Shown piece after piece: positions 32,497 through 44,672 of a DNA stretch of 64,000 nucleotides. The position numbers and the translations under genes are program-made. Below the pieces are notes generated by a model. It was not told the origin of the DNA. It did no database searches and saw only the letters and a list, made by a program, of their open reading frames with translations. The DNA comes from Hesseltinella vesiculosa. Taxonomy: Eukaryota; Mucoromycota; Mucoromycetes; Mucorales; Cunninghamellaceae. Every line of letters begins with the position of its first letter. Position 1 is the first letter of the stretch. Where the stretch lies: assembly GCA_002104935.1 (NCBI GenBank), contig MCGT01000005.1, forward strand, positions 310,001-374,000, written 5' to 3'.

Positions 32497-34338
32497 ATGT
32501 GGTTCATACTGCCCTGTCATCTTGTTGATTACCTTGTGGGATTGTGCCTATTAACCATCTTTTTCTTTGCAATACCACGGTCATGGACGCCGCCTTCCGT
32601 CAACACCCTCCTGGCACAGTCAATAACACTCTATCACTGGTCATGGCAACAGTCTCTCACCATTGCATCCTTTGCCTACCGAGCTGCTCGTCATGGATAC
32701 AATGTAGCGAAGGTATTGACATCATTCAATGTGCCAAGACTCTTACTTGCTTCTAGATCCATGCCGGCTCGGCCCTTCCAGAAAGCGAAGAAACAAGCTT
32801 TGAAGAGCAGTTCAAATACATCATTGTTACCTCGTCTGCTCTCAAGGACACCAACTCATCGATACCCGACTGCTCTTCCATTGAACACCAGACACCCACC
32901 ATGAGGCTGGCCCTCTGGACCCTCACCCTTGTTTCCGTCGCATGCATCTCCATTGCCCACCTTGTTTGGGTGTCGTCCATTTTTATTCTATTCTGGGTCC
33001 ACTGTCTTCTTCTTCTTATCGTCTGGATGGTCCACAAACACATGGTAACCGTCTCCAATGGCTTTCCGAACCACTCAAGCCTTTTTCATTGTCTATAGCG
33101 ACGAAGGAGCATTCGCCATGTCTATGCACACTTGCTGCACCACCTACAATCCATTGTGATCCATACCCGACAAAGCGACTCTGTGCTCGACCAGCTCACC
33201 GGCCACATGCGCTACGTAGACATGATGGCCCAAGGTTACTCGCTTTACCCGGGTAAAATCGCTCTTCAACCGCGATCTGCACCCTCGTCTCGTCTCGTCC
33301 AAGAATGGTTCGCCACCGTCCACCTCTTTCTCCAGCCCTATGCCGATTTTTTAGATCACCTGCTAGCCCAGTCCGTGCCTCTCACCCACCCCACCAGCCT
33401 CAACTCTCTGCGCGACATGTACAACAGCACCCCCAGCTCCTCGCGGTCCTCTCTCTCCTCCCTCGAAGACATCAACCAAACGGCCGACTGCCCCCTCGAT
33501 CAAATCGACCTGTTGATCTCCACCATCCATTCTCGCCGACGCCAGTGGTTCATGCATCTTCTCGCATTGGAAATCATGACCCGTGGCCACGACTCTGCCC
33601 GCCCCGACTATGACACAAAACTCAATGCTGTCCATGCCATGATGCTTGACATGCGTACCCATACCGAGGCTCTTGCCCGGCACCTCGAGCACTTTATCTC
33701 CATGGATCAATGCAAGCTCACCCACTCAAGATCCATCCGCCTTCTCACCTTTTTTTTTTTTTTTTTAACTAGTCCAAGATTGCCTAGCCAAGCAGCCGGC
33801 TGCGCGCACTGACAACCCAAAACTGACCCATCGATCCCGCATGCTCTCTGCCAAGCTTGAACATATGGAAAAGCAAATCCGCCAGCTTCACACCAAACTC
33901 ACCCTCTGTCGACACGAAATCAAACGGCCCGGCATCCTCAGTCTCGAACGCGTCCACGACCGATTCGTCACCATGGACCACGACCTCTCCCAACTACGCT
34001 CTGTCTGGGACGAAGCTCTGACCTCCCTGACCGACACCATGCGCACCGAATCCTTGCCTTCCCCTCCTTACTCTCCTGCTGCCGTCCTCCAGGCGGCAGC
34101 CTCCAGTTCTCTCCTGCCAGAACTTCCCACTCCTACCGCTAGCAACCGTCAATCCTGGATGACCATGGCCACCAATGCCTCTTTTAACGAAAGCAGGCGC
34201 ATGTACCGACTCCACCAGCGCCGCCACGTAAGACACAGAAATGCTAAGCTGCCTTTTTTTGCTAATTATTTTTTTTTGCAGGACAATCCTTCGCAAGAAT
34301 CTCTTTCAAAAAGTACCTCTTCCATTAATTCCCCTTGA
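32497..34338 (+). CDS. Vezatin/Inp2-like membrane protein
   Basis: Five exons keep frame (32497-32712, 32757-33044, 33099-33711, 33773-34227, 34282-34338), giving 542 residues. An N-terminal hydrophobic segment (residues 9-25) precedes an F-E-E-Q-F-K-Y-I-I-V-T-S-S block. Two adjacent hydrophobic helices follow near residues 122-162. The rest is soluble and helical, with H-L-L-H-H-L and a coiled-coil-like stretch (K-L-E-H-M-E-K-Q-I) and a Ser/Pro-rich end. A paired membrane hairpin after an E-x-F-K-Y-x-I motif is what I recall for fungal myosin-binding proteins of the Vezatin/Inp2 group, which link peroxisomes to myosin V. That assignment is tentative. Intron 3 (33712-33772) appears to use a GC donor (GCAAGC). 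Lies between VPS16 and the TVP15-like gene with short gaps (144 and 69 bp). Confidence 0.6.
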
Positions 34339-34407
34339 TCTCTCATACCCCCCTTCTCCATCGTTAAATGTTAATAAAAATGTCCGTGTCCCTCCTCTCT
34401 CTCTCCC

Positions 34408-35055
34408 ATGCTTTCTCGAGAAAATAGTCAAACGGTCATTTTTTTATTTCTTGGTGCTTTGAACATCCTGCTTTATCTCCTGGTCTTTGTCGCTGCCATC
34501 CTCAAAGCGAAAGATGGCAAATTGGCCGAGATCATCCAGAGCGTCTATTGCATGCAAGTCTCTCTTCACCCTATTTCTACCCCATCTCACTGCCCTTCTC
34601 CAGGTTGATCAGCATCTTTTTAGCCATGAACGAATTCAAGACCTTCAATTTCAGCGATGTCTACTTGGGCTTCTTGGGGTTACACGTGGGAAAGGGCCTT
34701 GTCATGCTGTTGCAAGTTCCCCTCTTTGTTTTTCTTTCTTGCTTTGAGCTCACCGCTGCTTTTTTTACGCAGCCTCGGATGTGCAGTCATGTGTGAAAAC
34801 GCTTACAACATCATTGTTGCCATTCTAGGTTTTACCATTGGTCTAGGCTACATTATTGTTTCCTTTGTCCCACTCGCGCCCTTGCCAGCCGATCTCCATA
34901 CCCTTTGGAAAATCCGTCGGCGACCAGAAGACATCTCCGACCTTCCCTGCCAGTTCTATACCCCCAAAAAAGCCGATCCCTTCCCGCTTATCCAGCACCC
35001 TTCTTTCTTACCTGCCACCACTGTCCATCCCATGCACCTTTCTCCGCATTATTAA
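34408..35055 (+). CDS. TVP15-like COPI-associated Golgi membrane protein
   Basis: Three exons (34408-34553, 34604-34711, 34773-35055) give 178 residues. Four hydrophobic segments: about 10-30 (G-A-L-N-I-L-L-Y-L-L-V), about 49-56 running into F-L-A-M-N-E-F, about 69-90 with a G-K-G-L-V-M-L-F-L-G turn, and about 98-120. This order, with E-F before the third segment and a G-[KR]-G-L motif, matches the COPI-associated/TVP15 family of late Golgi membrane proteins. Only GC donors (GCAAGT at both introns) give this continuous membrane protein; the neighbouring GT donors lead to stops or unrelated frames. The C-terminal 60 residues are polar and Pro-rich. The protein probably acts in Golgi membrane traffic, by family membership only. 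Confidence 0.7.
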
Positions 35056-35084
35056 TTTTAATCATCCGCTCCAGCCCTTTCAAA

Positions 35085-35490
35085 AATGGCGTAGGATTTT
35101 ATCACTTGAAAAAAAAAGTAGAAAAAATAAAAAAGAAAACAACTGCGCGGTAATTGAAGATGGTAATCTCTTCGTTTCGTAAAAAAAAAAAAAAAAGGCA
35201 ACACTGCACAGCACTTTTGGGTGATCAGATCAATTTGCAATTATGCGAGAGGGCCCAAATCAATGAATGAGGATGATCCTGAAAAAATCGCGTTAACCAG
35301 CTAAAAAAATGAAAAAAAAATCGGTCTTCATCAGGAACGCCCTCTGATCAAAAATCACAGCGCAAAATTGATCTAACTGAATTTTTCCATGCTAGGACAA
35401 AATGGTGAGAAATGGCTTTTGTTAAAATTGTAAATCTCTCAGACAGCGCAGGGAAGAAAAAACGACTAGGCTGGCAAACATGCACAATGA
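35085..35490 (+). repeat. Fold-back/TIR family repeat, copy g
   Basis: Starts right after the TVP15-like gene with the left flank also seen at copy c (AACTGCGCGG, CTCTTCGTTTCGT, poly-A), then CACTGCACAGCACTTTTGGG, GATCCTGAAAAAATCGCG, ATCACAGCGCAAAATTGATC and GGCTGGCAAACATGCAC. It is the only copy of the family seen inside the gene-dense region. Confidence 0.8.
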
Positions 35491-36451
35491 TATCACACAT
35501 ACTTGATTTTGCTTGAAAATTTTAGCGGAAATCCGGTGTACATTAACAAAGCGAGCAGAAAAGGAAAATGTTCATACCCGGGAATTTTCTGAACCTCTTC
35601 GCTCATTTAAAAGCTCATCCAGAAGCCAGCTAATCACAGGCAGCTTTGGATGAGTTTTGGGACTAGGTGGATCACCCGATGCCTGGAGAGAAAAGAACAA
35701 AAGAAAGGCGCCAGCCATTTCTGAAAGAAAAAGTTCATGTCTTTGTCATCTGTGGTGGCCAGCCAGGCGGGGGCTGAAAATCGATTGGAATTAGGCTTTT
35801 GTCAGGGGTGGCCTTGAGGCGGCCCATGGAAATTAAACGAGGGGAACAGTTCGTACAAGAATGAGCCTGAGTTACCCACATGATTTAAACCCGAAAAAAA
35901 AAAAGCATTGGGGTCGTTGATGAATAGTGATTTGATCTGGTGGGTTTCAGAGTCTGCATCGCCCAATTTTTTTTTCTGTAGCCGGAAAAAAAGGTGGCAT
36001 AGGCAATTTGAAATTACGCAGGGACGAAAAGAGCATGTGCAAATGATTGGGGAGGCGCTACCAAACCATGATCTGGAACGTCTCTGATAAGAATAGGAGA
36101 GAGGCAATAGTCTGGATAGAGAAGGGTGAAACCTGATAGGAGTGGGCTTACCTTTCTCCCCTGGTCTCCTTTTTATTTTTATTTTTTTCATTTCATCTCC
36201 TCCTGTTGTCAAGCTTGAGCCCATTCTCCCTGCGTTTCTTATTAATACATTGTGAAAATGACGTTAAAAAAAGGCGTTTTATCAATGGCCTACGAGGCCA
36301 TTTAAAATAAAAAGGAACTAAAACTTCAACTTTATCAACAGGCGCTATGTAAATAACAAAAAGAAATATACGTGTGTAATGAGTAAAGGGGGAGGGATAA
36401 AATAAAAAAAAATTGTATGAGGTGATGGGCAGGAAATAAAGGAGCTTGGGT
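35491..36451. other. Gene-free stretch downstream of the 7-TM gene
   Basis: No gene recognised. Likely includes the 3' UTR of the minus-strand 7-TM gene (AATAAA-like words on the reverse strand near 36240-36310). Open frames are Phe/Ser-rich shadows of A/T tracts. Confidence 0.5.
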
Positions 36452-38609
36452 TTAGGCAGGATGGCCGACTCCTTTTGGAGATTGATGCAACCACATTGAG
36501 TCATCAGAGTTTTCACGTTTGACATTGCTGTTGGCGGGATTGCCCTTATCGGAAAAATCGAGGGAAAGTTGCCAGTTGGGGTGTTGGCGATTAGAGGAAG
36601 ACAGGCCAGATTCGTTATCAGAGTCGTCAAGATGACGCCTGTCTTCGGAGATACGGGACATGGTGAGGGAGTTGATGGTCAGGTCGCGCTGGGCCAGGGC
36701 AGCGGATTCGGGGGTGGGTTGCAGTGCATCGCCTTCCATGACATTGACGACGGTGTGCAGGTGCTCCTCGGTGATGGTATTGGTGTGGATGGCTGTGTGG
36801 TGGGGCTGAGGGTGTGGAGACTGCAGCTGTTGTTGGCACTGCTGGCACTGCTGGCAGCCGCCGACATTTTCAGTGAGGACAGATTCCATAGGCTGGGATA
36901 TCATGGGGTGCATGCGTTGCTGGGTCAGGTTGTTGACAGGCCGGTAAGGAGGCAGATGAGTGGTGTCATCGATCATGCTCTCGGTGGGGTCCATGGCAAA
37001 GGCGCCTTTGGTGCGGGTGGAGCCGGTGTGGCGGTTAGGTGAGGACACCAACGTGGCGGTGGAGGGTGTAGATGAGGCGACGGAGTTGTTGTGGTACATG
37101 CTGTCGGGAGGAGGAGGCAAGGGGCCGAGATGGTAGCCATTGCTGGCAGCATAGGCGCTGTCGATGGCGCCGTTTGTTGTGCCGGTGCCGCTCTTCGAGT
37201 ATTGCAGGTAGTCGCTGGAAGCCTGGGATGCCTCGGTCATCATGGCAGGAGAGCTGCCGTAGCCACCATCCGAAGTGGGTGGCTTGGTAGGTCCAGACAA
37301 GAATTCGTTGGTAGGGTTGATCATGCCTTGATTACCAGGGCCACTCTGAGGCTTGGGATGGAAAATCAAGATGACCAAGAACCACACAATCACGTTACTG
37401 GTATTAACTGACGCGAGAAACAAAAAACCAGTTAATTTTTTTTTCTCTCGCTTGGATAGTGGAGGCTTACTGTTGCAGATCATAAAATCGGCCGAGAATT
37501 TGTGGGCATTCAGGGTTTTTCTGCCTGTTAAACCATCTGCACTGAGGATGACAAAGGATGAGGAAGTGACAAACAAGACGACAGTCAAAATCAAGTTGAG
37601 TTCCTGGAAATAGCGGATCTTGTGGGTGATGGAGCGCGAGTAGTTGGAGTCACGTGAGCGGTTCAGCAGGCGATGGAAACGAAAGTGGGACACCACCCCT
37701 AAGCAGGCTACAATGAAGAGTTCTACGAAAAAGGAATGAGATATGTCCCTTACAAGGCAAAGGTGAACCTACCGATACCATAGACCAGTTCAGGCATGAT
37801 CTCCTTGTAGGTGGGATCATAGATGTCGCGGGAAAAGTTGTATTGGAGCACAGGGAACATGATGATGCTGATGAATGTCCACACAATGTAAAACAAGAAT
37901 TCACGGCTACTCATGAAGCTAGCTTTGGCCACAGAGTTGGCAAGGTAATTCCAAAAACATTGCAGCAATAGCAGAGTTCCACTATGAAAGAGGAAAAAAA
38001 AACAGGAGGTGAAAAAGAGAGTTGGGGTAAAAAAAAAAAAAAGTGAACCCCGGAGCCCAAAAAAGGAGAAGGATCGATTCGCTTCTTTTCGACACATACG
38101 TTTGAAATGAAAAACCAACACACAGACTATAATCTAAGAGAGTTGAGTGAGATGGCGTGTTTCAGAAGAGAGAATGGCTGCTTACTAGTTGGAACGACGA
38201 GTTCCTGATCAGCCTTGGTCCACATGGTTTCTGGCTTTGTAAACACATGGCCAAGCACGGTCGCGAATCCTTCTTCGTATTTAATTTTACAGGACATGAC
38301 GTCTACATATACATAACAAAACGGTCAATCGATATGGCTTGCAGAGCAAAAGCCGTTTACCATAATATAGCTGAAACGGTATCATGACCAATATAAGAGC
38401 CGTCACAACACTTTTCAATTCACCTTGTCGAAAACGTAGGGGTGTGAGGCATTTGAACCCATCTAGTTTCCATACCCGATAGACAAACCAAACGAGTAGG
38501 TATCCCAAGGACACCATGCGTTCTGAGGAGGGCAAAAAGTGAGTTGCAAATGGATCACTTTCTTTCCTAGTCACTTACGTAAAAAACTGTAATCGCTAAG
38601 ATGGGTCAT
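36452..38609 (-). CDS. Seven-transmembrane receptor-like protein
   Basis: Seven exons keep frame: 38579-38609, 38361-38522, 38186-38302, 38100-38133, 37773-37981, 37471-37722, 36452-37407. The product is 586 residues. Seven hydrophobic helices fall at roughly 13-28, 47-64, 116-133, 146-164, 185-200, 226-243 and 271-284, followed by a 300-residue cytoplasmic-type tail rich in Ser, Gln, His and Pro with a C-Q-Q-C-Q-Q-C cluster. Conserved-looking loops include P-E-L-V-Y-G-I-E-L and L-S-A-D-G-L-T between helices 6 and 7. The 7-TM plus long tail layout is that of a G-protein-coupled receptor, but I cannot place it in a named class. The last intron (37408-37470) is a multiple of three with no stop, so unspliced transcripts could encode a 21-residue insertion before helix 7. 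Confidence 0.7.
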
Positions 38610-41035
38610 TTATTATTACTCTGACACGGTGCAGAAGGGAAGTGGAAAAAGAAGGAAATGACAACACAAGAGCAAGAAGAAAAAGAAAAAAAAGAAAAAA
38701 AAAAGGATGAAGAGAAGTATGAGCCGGGCTTGATGTTTTTATTACAAAAAGTGTAATAGGAGAGAATGCTGTTTCTTAGGGAACAAATGGTGAGGTTGTA
38801 AGTTGAGGATGAGGGAATGGAAAACGGATCAATTGGGACCTTTTCTTTTTTTAGGAGACTCTCTTTGAAGAAGGAAAAAAAAAAAAAAAAGGGGCGGGGA
38901 GTGTGCTAAAACAATGGTTTTTGAGGAGTTCAACCTACTGGGCTTTTTTTTTTTTTCATTTTCTACTTTATGGTTGTTCATTAAGGAGCCAATTTTGTTG
39001 AGAGAGAGAAAGTACTCGCCCCTTTGCGTAAGAAAAACAAGCGGAGAGTTCCAGAGAGGAGAAAGGCGAGGAAATCATAACTCCGCCTGCCTTTCATTTT
39101 GCCCTGAACGATCGGTTTTTCATGCATCAAAAAAAAAAAAAAAGGAACGGGTGATCATTGAAAATGTCGATGCACGAAAAGAGCCTGAGGACATAGCAAA
39201 AAGTAGCCCGTTGCCACGGATAAAGCAGAAGGGTATTTCCTCGTGTCGGGATTTCTAAAGTTGGTCCGCCGAGAAAAAAAAAAAAAGGTTCCAGGGAGTG
39301 ACGACAAACTTCCGAAAATGTCCAGTAAAATAGAGCCTCGATAACAAAAAAGAATGGGACCATATGTTGTCTGATAAATAGGGAAAGGGTGTGAGGAAAA
39401 AAAGCAGGAACAGGTGCACAGGGTGCATTTATTGAACTTTTGTATGATCTTGATCTGAGCTTTTGACACTTGGTTTTTTTTCTGGGGATGAATAGGATCA
39501 TTTACTGCAAATGAAAGGAGCAAGCCAAGCAGAGATTCTCTTGTAGAAAACTATTCATCAGTAAAGAAAGTCAGGGATAAGCGGTTTTTTTTTCATGAAA
39601 AAAGAGGGACAGGACATAACAAGGTTTCACGATTGAACAAAGAACACGAGGTGAACCTTTTTTTTTTTTAGGTCTTGCCATTCTGGATGACAATGGCTGT
39701 TCAACAAAAAAAAAAAAAAGCGGGTGGAGAGGAGGGAGCAAGGAGGTTATGCTGGAGTTTTTTTTTTTTTTTTTCATGGAGCACCTTTTTTTCTGGAGCA
39801 AGCAGGAGACCTGATGACATAGCATGGAGCCCAGTTTAAAGGGAAGAGGGACACATCTTGACATTCCTGCTCTGGTGAGATGTATCCTTGTGGACCCGAG
39901 GACAACCGCTCATAGTACAAGTGACGGTGGGAAAAAGAATACTTTTGTCGAAAACAGAGGGTATCCTTTGAAAGGCGGGCAAGCATAGACCAATCATGCA
40001 TATTGGTGTATCCTTGGCAAAAGGCACGTGTGAGGAAAAGGTAAAAAAAAAGGGTGATCACTGCTGCTCATTGTTGAGCTGAATTTTTCTCCAATTCTCA
40101 ACGGATCATTGGACCCAAACAATAAACAAGAACACGTACCAGTGAATTATAAAAGCACATGTTTCGTTTGAATGACGTGCTTGACGCCCTTTCATGGGTC
40201 AGATCCGGTTCCTGTCTTTTTTAAAACAATAAAATTGTGCGGAGGTGCCACGCTGGTGACTGGGAACAAAAAAAGAAATGTTGTTGCTTGTCGTTACACG
40301 ATTTGATCAGGGCTTTTTCCTTTGCCATTATTTTCCCATCCGTGGGTTGATTTCTTATCAAGAGGCTTTCTTGAAAAGGTCTCTTTGCCATTCATTGAAA
40401 TGGTATGCTCTCGTGACACTTTCAGCTGTCCTAGTGCTTTCTATTGGCGTCAACGTGTCCCCATTCACACATGTAAAATGTCATAAGTAAATGTGGATGG
40501 AAAAAACTGTGCTGAGACTTGTGTCACTAAGGTTTTGTGTGCCACCCCCATTCCACTGCACTTGCATGAAGATGGCGCCACTCTTTGTTGCCACAGATAA
40601 GGCCATGATGGGTAAAGTAACAAGGCATTTGGTCCATAGATGAAGGTTTTTTTCAAACCAAAAAAATGTCAATCGGGCAGCCGAGTCATGGCCGAGAACG
40701 GCCGAGGATTTGGCGGCCCCAAACGGGTGATCCCTGTCAACAGCTTCCACATTGTTGTACAGCTGCGCATCCTTTTTTTTTTTTTTTTTTTTTTTGTTAT
40801 TGTTGATATGGCCTTCCTTAATTTGAGCAATTGAATGTGGAGAGCGAGTAAATAAATAAAAAGGTGATCACAGCCTTGATGACAAAAAAGGAGACGCTGG
40901 TGGAGTTTGAGCCAAAAAAGAAAGGCTGATTGCCCAATTCCAATCTCTTTCCTTTCTTATCTTTTTTTTTTTTCTTATTCTCGTTGCATTCTCGATTGCT
41001 TCTCATTGACAACAACAAAACAACAGCAACATAAA
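38610..41035. other. Gene-free stretch of about 2.4 kb between divergent genes
   Basis: Upstream region of both the 7-TM gene (-) and the C2H2 gene (+). Purine-rich and pyrimidine-rich tracts alternate, with many A or T runs of 8-20 bases. Open frames near 39127-39864 and 40278-40490 lack motifs and follow the tract composition, so none is called. The length is unusual for the dense half of the window; a non-coding RNA or long promoter is possible but not shown. Confidence 0.5.
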
Positions 41036-41873
<838 letters not shown>

Positions 41874-43241
41874 GGTGTCACATGGCAGCACAGCTTGTAT
41901 TTTTTTTCATTCCCTATTGTTTCGTGCCGTCGCCATGGCGATCGTACCTAACATTCTCTGTTCATCACTGATTCCCCCTCCTTTTTTGTTAATAAACTTT
42001 TTAACAGTCATCAATGACCTGCCAAAAAAATTGGCTCCCTTTTAGTTTATGCACGCAAAAAAAAAAAAAAAAAAAAAAACGAAAGACAAAGTGGACTGGA
42101 ATCAAACGCGGTCTTTTTTACCCCACCTTTTTTTTTGCGTTCACACACAATAAACCAAAAATTGGACCAGGTGATGACCAGTGTGTTACGTTTCGATCAG
42201 TAGCACCACGGTTCCACCTTCAAGATGTGCGATGGGTAGGCTTCTTTGGCGTGTGTATTTTTTTCCCTACCTCGAGTCAGCTCTCGTTTCACCCACCCAG
42301 TAACGGTACGTCGTTTGTTCAGAAAAACATATTTGACTACATTCAAAAGGTATTTAATAGGTATCAGGATGAGATGAGAGAAAACTAGAAAGGGTAGGAG
42401 TGTGACAGTGCGAGTGGGGTGAAGAAAAAAAGGTCTCAGGCTTTGCACAGCAATTTCCAAGCTTGTATTTTTTCCCATTTGTTGAAAGACGTGAAAATGA
42501 AAATGATTTAGGTTTTCCTCCGAAGAGGAATCAAGAGAGTGGAGGGACACGGAAGAGAAGGGCTAAGTGCCGCCCCGAAAGTGTCAAAGGCTTTAGCTCG
42601 AGAAGAGTTGGGTTTCTTGGGGCACATCCTACAAAAAAAAAACCAGAACGTTAGCCTCGTCCCAACAGAAAAGATGTGCTTACATAGAGTAATGACCCTT
42701 TTGACCACAATGAATACAACGACCATCGGACATGCTTTTTTTGGCTTGGGGTAATAGTTATGCTGAGCGTGGAAAGGCGATAAGAAAAAAAAAAAAAAAA
42801 AAAAGAGAAAGAAAAAAGCCAGGCTGCGGAAAAGAAAGGTTGGTTTAAATCAGCTTTTAAGTTCGTTCAACCCCCCCGCAACAACATTGGAAAATGAGCA
42901 AAAGTGATACAAATCGGCACTACCCAAAAAGAACTTTGTTTTTTTTTATCCATGCCGTCATCCACGTTATTTGGAACACAAAAAAAAAAAAAATGATGAC
43001 ATGCAATCTCCCCTTTTATCGAAAAAAAACCCTGTCGAGCCATTGTCAGCAATGCAAAAGAAATGAAACGTGAACCTTTTCTTTGTTTGTATACAAATCT
43101 ACAAGGGGTAAAGTTAAATTCAGCTGAATGGAGATGGTGAAATAAAAAGGGAAATGCGATTGCTCTTGAAAAAAGAGGGGGAGTGGTCACCACCAACTAG
43201 GAATGACCGAGGACCACAGATGGGGATAAACGCCGACGTGT
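41874..43241. other. Gene-free stretch between converging transcripts
   Basis: Holds the 3' ends of the C2H2 gene (+) and the ITPase gene (-), with long A runs at about 42058-42079 and 42785-42803. AATAAACTTTTTAACAG-like words near 41991 may be the C2H2 polyadenylation site. No further gene recognised. Confidence 0.5.
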
Positions 43242-44316
43242 CTAATTGTCTTGGCTTAACAGATAGGCCTTGAGTTTTTCCATGGCCCGGAATCGGTGAG
43301 AGATCGTGTTCTTGACATCCTTGTCCAATTCAGCATAGCTGTAAAAAAAAGCCTGTTGTGAGGAAAAAAAATCGTGTCATTGGGAAAACCCTTTTACGTC
43401 TGGTCAAAGCCTTCTGGTTCAAAGACAGGATCCCAGCCGAAATGAGTTGGGCCACGTGCTGTAACAATTCTTCCCTAAATAAGCAAAGTGAGCACCTATC
43501 ATATCCCATTTCCTACTGGATGAATAAAAAACCCTTTTTTTCTGCCTGCTCTCCCATTCTATTTTTCCAGGTTTTTGTTTGTCTCCTCCCCCCCCCATTT
43601 TTTTAATGTTACCTTGGTAATGCCTTCAAATATCACGGGTTCATGTCCTGGACCTTTGCAATAACCAAGGGTACACAGAGCATAAGCAGATTTGTCGTCA
43701 AAACCAGCCAGCATTTTGTTCAGCCCCTCTAATCCGCATCCTTCCAAGAACCATTTACTAGCATCACCCAAGAAAACGTAAGCCTATTATTTTTTTTTCC
43801 TTGCTTCATGGTGCTTACATATAAGGTCCAGGCAAGCCGTTCATAGCATTGAAGCATAAGCAAGTGTCTTCTGTGATGCATGGGCCCTGAAGCTATGATA
43901 AAAAAAGAGTCGTAAGCATAGCCGCTGGTTGCTCCGTGTAGATCTCTCCCGCTTTTCCGTCGACTTTTTTTTTTTTTTTTTTTTTGGCATACAATGTCAG
44001 CAGCCATTTTGCATTTTTGGATAGCAATGTCCTGCGTGGTTCCTTGAAGTTCAGGCACTAAAAAAAGCATATCAAGTCAATGGAACTGTAAGGATGTTAT
44101 GGGGGTTCAGCCTTACAATCAACCTTGTGTGAATCCACCTTGATCACGTCTTTGAAGATGGCTTGGACTTCAATCAGCTTGTTTTTGTTGCCAGTGACAA
44201 ACACTGCCAATGGCCAAAAATGAGATTGGATCCCATTCTTCTTTCAATTCTCTCTTTTCCTTTTTGCATCTTGCATTTAGAGTTTTACCTAGATTCTTTG
44301 GTACTTGAGCCGCCAT
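43242..44316 (-). CDS. HAM1: Inosine triphosphate pyrophosphatase (HAM1/ITPA)
   Basis: Hydrolyses ITP, dITP and XTP to the monophosphate and diphosphate, cleaning the nucleotide pool. Seven exons keep frame: 44289-44316, 44117-44203, 43993-44057, 43819-43886, 43613-43757, 43398-43474, 43242-43338. The product is 188 residues, the family length. The substrate-binding start [10 protein letters not shown] is at residues 10-19, followed by D-L-P-E-L-Q-G, the [21 protein letters not shown] motif, [16 protein letters not shown] and I-S-H-R at the C-terminal end, where the base-specific residues sit. All key motifs are intact, so the enzyme should be active. Confidence 0.93.
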
Positions 44317-44672
44317 CTTCAATCGAATACAGTAAAAAAAAATGAAAACGCAAACTCGGGATTCCTCCGCTCAATTTTTTTTTTTTTTTTTTTCAAATTG
44401 CATTTGTGGCACCGATTGACCACAAGCATTCATACATAGTAAGGAAGACCCTTTTATTTATTTAACAGGTGGTGAATGTTGTCTAAATGAAATTGGATGG
44501 TGGCTATCGCCATGGCATGGTCAGCATCCTAAAAAAATCCCGAGGTGAATCCCCCAGTTCTTATTTTTTCTTGTCCTACTTTGTCATGGCCGAGTCGGCC
44601 GAGAGTCCCAGCCAGTGGCTTCAGGTAATGCCGGTCCATCCAGTCTTGCCGTTCTTGATCCCAAACAGTTGT
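44317..44672. other. Short intergenic region
   Basis: Lies between the ITPase start and the end of the Ybp2-like gene (both minus strand). It has a T run at 44374-44393. Any ITPase promoter and the Ybp2-like 3' UTR must lie here; no motif stands out. Confidence 0.5.

Noticed and set aside
32753..33725. Minus-strand ORFs of 100-120 codons
   Set aside because: Antisense shadows of the well-supported Vezatin-like exons.
39127..40490. Open frames of 60-124 codons in the 2.4-kb gap before the C2H2 gene
   Set aside because: Composition is driven by A/T tracts; no motif, no splice pattern, frames overlap on the same strand.
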